Shown here: piece after piece, positions 7,752-13,438 of the stretch | How the letters are laid out: every line of letters begins with the position of its first letter | Numbering within the stretch: position 1 is the stretch's first letter | Source of the DNA: Fomitopsis serialis | Taxonomy: Eukaryota; Basidiomycota; Agaricomycetes; Polyporales; Fomitopsidaceae | Length of the DNA stretch: 13,438 nucleotides | Assembly: GCF_022376445.1 (NCBI RefSeq) | Contig: NW_025955710.1 | Span: forward strand, 1 to 13,438 | Direction: 5' to 3' | Notes under the pieces: model-generated | What the model saw: only the letters and a program-made list of their open reading frames with translations | Told to the model about the DNA's origin: nothing | The model's database searches: none | Position numbers and translations under genes: made by a program

Positions 7752-9196
7752 CTAGGCGTTGTAGTAGTATCCTGTGAAGTAGGTCCAGCTCAATCACAGG
7801 CAGCGGAGGCCGGGCGATGAAACACTGACCTCCGATCGAGGGCTTCATGCTGCTGTAATGCTCCAGCAACTTCTCGTACCTCCATGTCATGAAGAACATG
7901 TACAGCTATAGTGCGGGGTCCCAGCATTGACATCAGACACCTACGGCGGCGACTGAGATCTGTAAATTGGAGGCGCTTACCTGGAAGACAAAGTCCACGA
8001 GCAGGGCGATAATGAAGACGATCCAGAGCGTCGGGAAACCGGCAGTGCATATGACAGAGGGCATGGTACTTGAGCCGCCATACCCAGCTTCCTCTGATGC
8101 AGGCCAGATCTGCTGTCCATTGTCACACTCCCAGTTGATCTTCGCTTTCCTGTTTCATAACCACGTGAGTCAGAACCGACAACAACACGGACCTCGGCAC
8201 GAAGAATCAGTAGTGGACACATCCAAGGAGCAGACAGTAATTCCAGTGTCTGTGTTTGCAATGTGCAAATTTCCCGGGAACGCGACCGTGGCGCTCGCTG
8301 TCGTCTGACGGAGTAAGAGGCCACCATTGCACTAGCTGTACTCGCGCACAAAAAAGGCCAACGGAATGTATGTTGAACAGATGCCACAGAGACGAAGCAC
8401 CACCGACCCAGAATCAGAATAGGGAACAACGTACCCGCGTTGCAGTTCGACGATCATGATGATAGCGCGAACCAAGCTGATCACGATGAGAAAGGGCCAA
8501 ATGAACTTGCACACGCGTGTCCAGATGTAGGATCTCTGTGAATCGCCCGCCGGGCCGCGTCAATTCATGTCGGAGAGTTGCTTGGTCGCGGAAGTCGCAT
8601 AGTCACTCACGTTCGCAAGCGCAAGCACGTTGATGAGGGAGACAGCAGCGATTGCCATTGCGATGCCGCCGTAGATGGCCCTACAATATCGGTCAATCCT
8701 CGTCTCATAAGGACCACGGGGGAACGTACCATTCGGGATACGTGAAGAATATGTACATGCCCCACTCGAACATGAAGATTCCGCCTGCGATGCTATACAA
8801 CTAAAGGGAACATGTTTCACTTTGGCCGCGGCACATACGAAAAAGGAACTCACCGTCATAATAACGCCCCAGGCCATAGCGCCATGACGCTGTTCGCGGA
8901 GTAGTCTCGATATCACGGTGACCACCCAGAAAGCTGAACACGTACCAAAGGCAGGACTAGCAGACAGTTATCACACCTTCACAGCAAGCAAAGACATGAG
9001 CCGAAGATGTCATACCGCAGCTCGAAGATCTGCTTACCACATAGCTGCAGATCAGAGTAGAGCGCAGGGGAAATAGAATGCGATGGGTCCGAGACGTCAC
9101 TTGAATCACAACAGCGTTCTTGATGCCAGAGAGAAAGACGAGACAGTCCTTTGGGGAGCTTGGGTGTCGCGGCGGACCCTGGCGCTGCTGGAGCAA
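7752..9196 (-). CDS. Four-helix MARVEL-like integral membrane protein, multi-exon (N terminus uncertain)
   Basis: Exons on the minus strand: 9196 (provisional)-9101, 9029-9016, 8956-8854, 8800-8730, 8680-8611, 8535-8435, 8149-7981, 7905-7830, 7771-7752. All eight introns are GT-AG and every join keeps frame, giving 239 residues to TAG at 7754-7752. From the provisional start, hydrophobic helices lie at about 66-89, 96-117, 127-148 and 192-214. A long loop between helices 3 and 4 holds Cys160, Cys186 and the motif WECDNGQQIW. The C terminus is a short basic/aromatic tail ending GGYYYNA. Four helices with a Cys-bearing loop fit MARVEL-type topology, and I recall similar uncharacterised proteins with a CDNGG(Q)xW motif in Agaricomycetes; no function is known to me. 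Likely in the plasma or a vesicle membrane. There is no in-frame ATG near 9196: the frame runs open upstream to a TAG at about 9372, so the real start is in an unseen exon or has been lost. The exon at 9016-9029 could instead start 15 nt earlier, also in frame. Confidence 0.85.
8162..8167. promoter_or_regulatory. CACGTG E-box inside the large intron of the MARVEL-like gene
   Basis: This is the only CACGTG palindrome I found by eye in the window, 12 nt from the acceptor of the 285-nt intron 8150-8434. It is a canonical Max-type bHLH site, but its position near a splice site makes a regulatory role uncertain. Confidence 0.25.
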
Positions 9197-10261
9197 GTAA
9201 CGAGAGGAGGAGGGATAGCCTGGGAGCTGGCTGTCGTCGCGGTGGGACGGATTGCCCTGCGAGGCACGTTCGCGGGCTTCGGGCGTGACCGTCTCCCGCG
9301 TGACCCTACGCGCCCTGTTGACGTCACGCTCAGTACGATCGCTTAGACGCCGGAGTCCGTGCGTTGGGCGCTAGCGGCTCTGCTCTGCTGACCATCACTG
9401 CAGTGTGTCTTGCACTGGCACAGACTTAACAGAAGCTCCGGTTCCTGCAGCCACATATTGCTCGAGACCCGTCTTTGGAAGAGCCTTCGCTACGTAAGTC
9501 TTCATACAAGTCATACGACCATAACGGCTCATACATACGGCAGAGTTCAGTTGCTCCTGGGCTTCCCTTCACGCCGGAGTCGTGTTTACATTGCAGAGCA
9601 AATTCATTTCGCATAGGCAGTAGCTCACACAGTGCCCTCAGCGGGGATGCTACCCACAGTCAACTCACGACCTCGTGGCTACTCCCTTGGGTGACCGAAT
9701 AAACCATACTGGTGCGTCCTAAGTACTGGGAGGCTGCGTCATGCGCAATCCCGGGGCTCTATGGTCACCTCCACAGCCATCCGTTTCAAAAACACATGGC
9801 TTGCGCAGAATTGCCGTCATTCCTGTGCCCCGGCCTGCAATGTCTGCAACTGCGATTACCCCATGTTCACTTCCTATGTGACGCGCGCACATACTCGTCT
9901 ACGGCTTCTTGACGCTCCAGTCCCGGCCGCCACAAGGCCGTCGTCTATCAAAGTCAACAGAGTACGTATACGCTCTGCCCCCATGACCGTCAGGCGCTCT
10001 TTCTGGGAGTCCTGCACCGATAAGCCGGGTCTCTCGCGAGAGGGGATGGGAGAGACCAAGGATCCGGTGACTACGCCGACGGAAGTGGCGTCCGTGCATC
10101 TACTATCTGTTGCGCGCAGATAGCGGAGGTCGAGTTCCCCGGCGCAAAAGAGCAGCGGACCCCTCTTTCCGACCTGAGGTTCTAGTGGTTCCTTTCATCG
10201 TGCTTCGTCTTCGACGATCCGCCCATATGGACAACTCACATCTCTCGAACCTTGATTAACT
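9197..10261. other. 5' flank of the MARVEL-like gene and gene-less region
   Basis: From 9197 to about 9372 the reading frame of the MARVEL-like first exon stays open (minus strand) in GC-rich sequence without any ATG, so part of this may be coding or leader. The nearest minus-strand ATG, at 9395, is in another frame; it could join through GTACTG near 9337 to the AG in ACGACAG near 9231, but that intron is weakly supported. The rest to 10261 shows no gene I can support. Confidence 0.3.
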
Positions 10262-10378
10262 TTATCCCACTCTCATCTCAACCAAGGAGAGAGCCGAGGC
10301 CGGTTTGCCCGGGACTGCTCCCAGCTCTTTCTTGTACTGGCCAATGGTGCCATCGGCGGTGTAAGGCCCAGAAGCTAT
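10262..10378 (-). pseudogene. Orphan protein-like fragment, candidate terminal exon or relic
   Basis: A 38-residue open stretch on the minus strand contains ASGPYTADGTIGQYKKEL followed by GAVPGKPASALSLVE and ends at TAA 10264-10262. Its codons mostly end in C or G and the composition is that of a folded protein. A TGA closes the frame just upstream at 10381-10379, with AATAG immediately after it as a possible acceptor. I do not recognise the family and found no connecting exon. Confidence 0.25.
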
Positions 10379-11869
10379 TCAGGGTGTACCACTCGTCTCA
10401 CGCTCATTTCTCCCTCGGAAAACGGAAGCTTCTCCACGGGCCTCCTCAAATTTACCGGATCAATGAAATGAATGACTACTGACATTGTGATGTGCAGCGC
10501 GCCATTGCGAAACGCCGCCATGAATTTGTCTACTGCAGTTCCAGTCATTCAACGACTGTGCTCCTCGATCAGTCCCAACATACGCCCCACCTGTAATGCC
10601 CCGTGCTTTACTCAGCAGGCCTCTTCCTGCAACCCCGACGTGATCATCGGTGATGCATGCGCATGTTGTGTCTGCGTGTTCCTACAGCGGACATGGTCCA
10701 GGACGGGTGAGCGCCACGCTGTCTTTGGGCAGGTTTGTCCAGGTGTCTAGAAGTTCCACTGACACGTTCCTCCGGATACAGTCTACTGTTTTCATCTCAG
10801 GTGCCTAGACTCCTGAGCGATCGCGGTTCCTTATTTTGAGCCAAAGCCACTGTTTGACAGCCGCCGGTAGGAATGAACTGCTCTTGCAGACAGCACCCGG
10901 ATGACCGTCGGCTGCTTCCTGCCTCTTCACTGTTTGCATCACACCCGAGCGCTGTGCTCGACCGATGTATTGCATCCATCTATTGAAGGTAGTTACTGAA
11001 GCCGGGGCCATAGAAGGAACATTGTCCAAATCCAAATGGTTAGACCAACTTGTGGAGCATAGGTGAGCGCGCGGTCTATGTTGTTGCTGCGTTGAACACC
11101 GGCTTACGCAGCAATTTTTGGTCCGCCTTACAACTTCCCCTAGCACAATAATCATGACAATGACGGTGAAGCTTGAAGTAGGACCCCCATCAGCATAAAA
11201 CGTGTTGAACATGCGGTGCGCTACGGTCCCGCCGGGCTCTGTCACTTCAGCCCACAGGATCCGAAAAAGGCAGCTCAGGAAGGCATGGCGACACAGGACG
11301 CTACAGGACGCAGTGGGAGATCGCTCGATGCAGGCGCCAGCCTACGTAGTATCTTCCAGTGAGTTGGCTCAACACTGCCTAGACAGTGCCAGACTAACTC
11401 GGTGTAGCATGATGTTCGCAGACCGAACTTCCTCAGCAGCCCTGCATCAGCGGCGTTCCCGGAAGTAGTCGGAAGCCCGTGTTTCCCATAATGCCTCACT
11501 GCACCTCTGGGCTAATGCCGTAGCAGGATGGAGCGGGATGCTAGGGCGGACTTCTAGCGTTACTCGGGCAACTCATCGTACACGCCGACGAAATGGTTCA
11601 AGTTGTCCGCAGCATCCTGGTTTGTACGCCGCCGTACATACGTTATTGTATGGCGAGTTTTATTTCTTGCGTTGCTGTTCTGCGTTACCTGGCAGCGACC
11701 CATGCTTTTGTCATCGACGATCTGCTAGCCCGGAGACGATCCTCAGCTTTAATGTTGTGCCACGGTACAGTATATTCTTACGACTGCTGTGGTCGATGTG
11801 CGGCCTCTCCGGGCCAAGGCCAGCACCCGGACCGCACCTGCATAGGCGTCCCTTCGATGTTGGAGATGA
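10379..11869. other. Gene-less region
   Basis: Average composition, no reverse transcriptase or transposase motif, no terminal repeats and no RNA gene seen. A minus frame at 10805-11245 contains a short hydrophobic stretch (FTVIVMIIVLGEVV) but no further membrane segments. Confidence 0.3.
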
Positions 11870-12067
11870 GCCAACGAGTCTGCACACGAGTCGGACGAAC
11901 TCAATGTGTACTTACGAGTGCCTGTATTGGCTAGCTCATGGCAGGTCCATGGGTTCGACTTCTGTGGCGATCTACGCAAGGCTGTGGTCGACAACAAAAT
12001 TAAATCGACGAAGCATTATCCTGAATCCGGACCGCCTAGACCGACACAAATCCAAGCCAGTGGATAG
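11870..12067 (+). pseudogene. Orphan protein-like fragment of unknown family
   Basis: A 65-residue open frame between TGA 11867-11869 and TAG 12065-12067 reads ESDELNVYLRVPVLASSW, then VHGFDFCGDLRKAVVDNKIK, with a Pro-rich end. The mix of hydrophobic and charged residues looks like a real domain fragment, but there is no ATG, no domain I know and no clear splice partner. It could be an exon of an undetected gene or a transposon relic. Confidence 0.22.
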
Positions 12068-12886
12068 GCTTTGTCTCCCTCCCGTCGACCTCTGAGCAGT
12101 CTGAGAAGCACGCCATAGCGCGAATGGTGTTTGTCTGCAGTATGGTGTGGTCGCATTCCCAAACCCAGTTGCTAATACAGATGTGGCTTCAGATAACTAA
12201 GACAGGTTGTGAACATGGAGAATTGTGGCTACGGAGGCGATAGAGACCTTAATAACGTAGTTTCGTGTTCTACAAGAATGTTCGGTCCGAGAGAAGTAGT
12301 AGACGCGATACAGTGAGGGGAGGAGCGGACAGACTTGGACCCGGCGTGCATTATGCCATACAATGTGCACTCACAACCAGGACCCGCGTCTGCTCATTGC
12401 TCAGCTTCAACATGCAGAGGGAATACGTGGTGGCAATGGAGGAGGGGTGCCCTCAACCCATCGATCGACGAGCGGCAGAAGTTCCACAACCACTCCCACC
12501 TCGGATCGGATGGGCGAGTCACGGTGGGTCCGGTAGTACGATTCTTGCGGTACACCAGCCTGCAGCGTCAAGCTACAGGACTCACGAGGGATGAAGTGGA
12601 TCGAGGGCGATGGGGCAGGGGTAAGGGTGCAGGCTCCGGGCGCTGTGCATAGGCCCCCGCGCCACCGACTCGACCGACAGACCTCGGAATCGAAAGTTAC
12701 CGGCCCTCCCGCGTCTTCTGGTCCAAGAATACTTGCCCCTGCCCAGAGGTGGCGTCGGGCACTCCACTGAAGAATCAACACAGATCGCAGGAAGGATAAA
12801 AGAGGCATTGGATAGACAGTGTAATTGGAGCGAGCTTGCGGCAAGATGAGGAAATGGAGATGGTGTCCGTAGGGGGGCGTTCGCCG
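12068..12886. other. 3' flank of the second bHLH gene; no confident gene
   Basis: The last part (about 12780-12886) is the likely 3' untranslated region of the bHLH gene that ends at 12887. Overlapping open frames of about 105-145 codons on both strands lack domains and splice structure. Confidence 0.3.
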
Positions 12887-13438
12887 CTATGGCACCGCCG
12901 TGGGTTGCTCAGGACTAGAATCCACCTTCCGAGGCTGATGGACTCGATTCCTCCGGTGGCTGTTGCCCAGCAACGGAGGTGAGTTGATGCTGCTGCGATC
13001 CTCAGGCGGCGGAGACAGCGGTCGAGCGTCCACATTGACCTGGCTTGGCGAAGGACTACCGTTCCCGACGCCGAGCGAAATCTTCTCGTTAAGAGTGCGC
13101 AATCGCACAACCTCGACCTCGACCTGCGCGAGACGGGATTGCAGTTGTCTGTTAGACTTCTCCAAGGAAACGATATGGTTGCAGGCTGCGTTTCACGACG
13201 ACGATCAGCGGAGAATCCGTCGATGGATAGTGTGAGACGTACCCCTTTCTAGGAGAGATACCTTGCTGCTCTTCTGGTTCGAGACCGGCAGCACTTCCTT
13301 CAGCCGAGCATAGCCATCCCGGAGCTCATCGCGCCGCCGCTGCTCAGCCTCTATCCTCTGCCTACGGGTAGCCTCCTTGCGCGTGTTCGCGAGCGACTCA
13401 GCCATTCCAACACCCATCCCGTCGTCGTCGTCAGAAAT
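12887..13438 (-). CDS. bHLH-leucine zipper transcription factor, paralogue of the gene at 5024-6036 (5' end outside window)
   Basis: Second bHLH-zipper factor, C-terminal 164 residues only; the frame stays open to the last base, so the N terminus lies to the right. Exons are 13438-13243 and 13185-12887 (TAG stop at 12889-12887); the 57-nt intron 13186-13242 has GTACGT donor and a CAG acceptor. The visible protein begins with an acidic SDDDD stretch, then the basic region RRQRIEAEQRRRDEL, helix 1, the loop VSNQKSSKV and helix 2. The zipper has regularly spaced Leu/Val. The tail is Ser/Pro-rich with a small basic cluster. Across the roughly 50-residue bHLH core it differs from the other factor at about nine positions, mostly conservative, and the intron cuts the same Arg/Ala junction in phase 1. 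The key Glu and Arg-Arg of the basic region are kept, so DNA binding is expected. The zipper differs more, so the two may prefer different partners (inference). Confidence 0.9.

Noticed and set aside
10805..11245. 146-codon minus frame with one hydrophobic stretch
   Set aside because: Only one short hydrophobic run, no splice structure or family pattern; could be a membrane-protein relic but not enough to annotate.
11927..11965. tRNA-like A-box (TGGCTAGCTCATGG) and B-box (GGTTCGACTTC)
   Set aside because: The boxes are only about 10 nt apart and no acceptor or anticodon stem can be drawn.
12407..12844. 145-codon minus frame next to the second bHLH gene
   Set aside because: Lies in and beyond the expected 3' untranslated region, with no domain and competing frames on the other strand.

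Overview
The window looks like nuclear DNA of a basidiomycete fungus, most likely an Agaricomycete. The evidence is a set of genes broken by short GT-AG introns of about 49-82 nt with CTNAY-type branch sites, a moderately high G+C content, and protein families I associate with that group. Three genes can be spliced with confidence, all on the minus strand: a complete bHLH-leucine zipper transcription factor (5024-6036), a four-helix MARVEL-like membrane protein with at least nine exons (7752-9196 or beyond), and a second bHLH-zipper factor cut by the right edge (12887-13438). The two bHLH genes share an almost identical DNA-binding region and an intron at the same codon and phase, so they are paralogues about 7 kb apart.

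Left part (1-5000). Positions 121-780 hold a frameshifted remnant that resembles the C-terminal tail of the RecQ-like helicase genes common in mushroom genomes. Positions 1636-2489 spell a single-pass membrane protein in four exons. It has a Cys-containing outer region, a 21-residue transmembrane helix and a basic tail, but a TAG sits exactly at the end of the helix and no clear start was found. A decayed second copy of its 5' half follows at 2535-2647. A 10-bp repeat cluster with a hairpin lies at 2955-3082. A coiled-coil-like coding fragment lies near 3764-4018.

Middle part (5000-9400). The first bHLH gene has three exons, a TATA/CT-rich promoter at about 6256-6360, and an upstream ORF that overlaps its start codon. 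The 1.6 kb between it and the membrane-protein gene is pyrimidine-rich on the + strand and produces long overlapping open frames that I do not trust as genes. The MARVEL-like gene has a probable 14-nt microexon, one outsized 285-nt intron carrying the only CACGTG E-box I found in the window, and no in-frame ATG near its 5' end.

Right part (9400-12886). This 3.4 kb has no gene I can support. It holds a few short, protein-like open stretches (10262-10378 minus, 11870-12067 plus) that may be exons or relics. The second bHLH gene begins beyond the right edge.

I see no bacterial-type operon, CRISPR array, rRNA, tRNA or intact transposon, and no evidence for a new multi-gene system. The most informative features are the linked bHLH paralogues and the interrupted membrane-protein gene. 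Statements about family membership come from recalled family patterns, not from a search.
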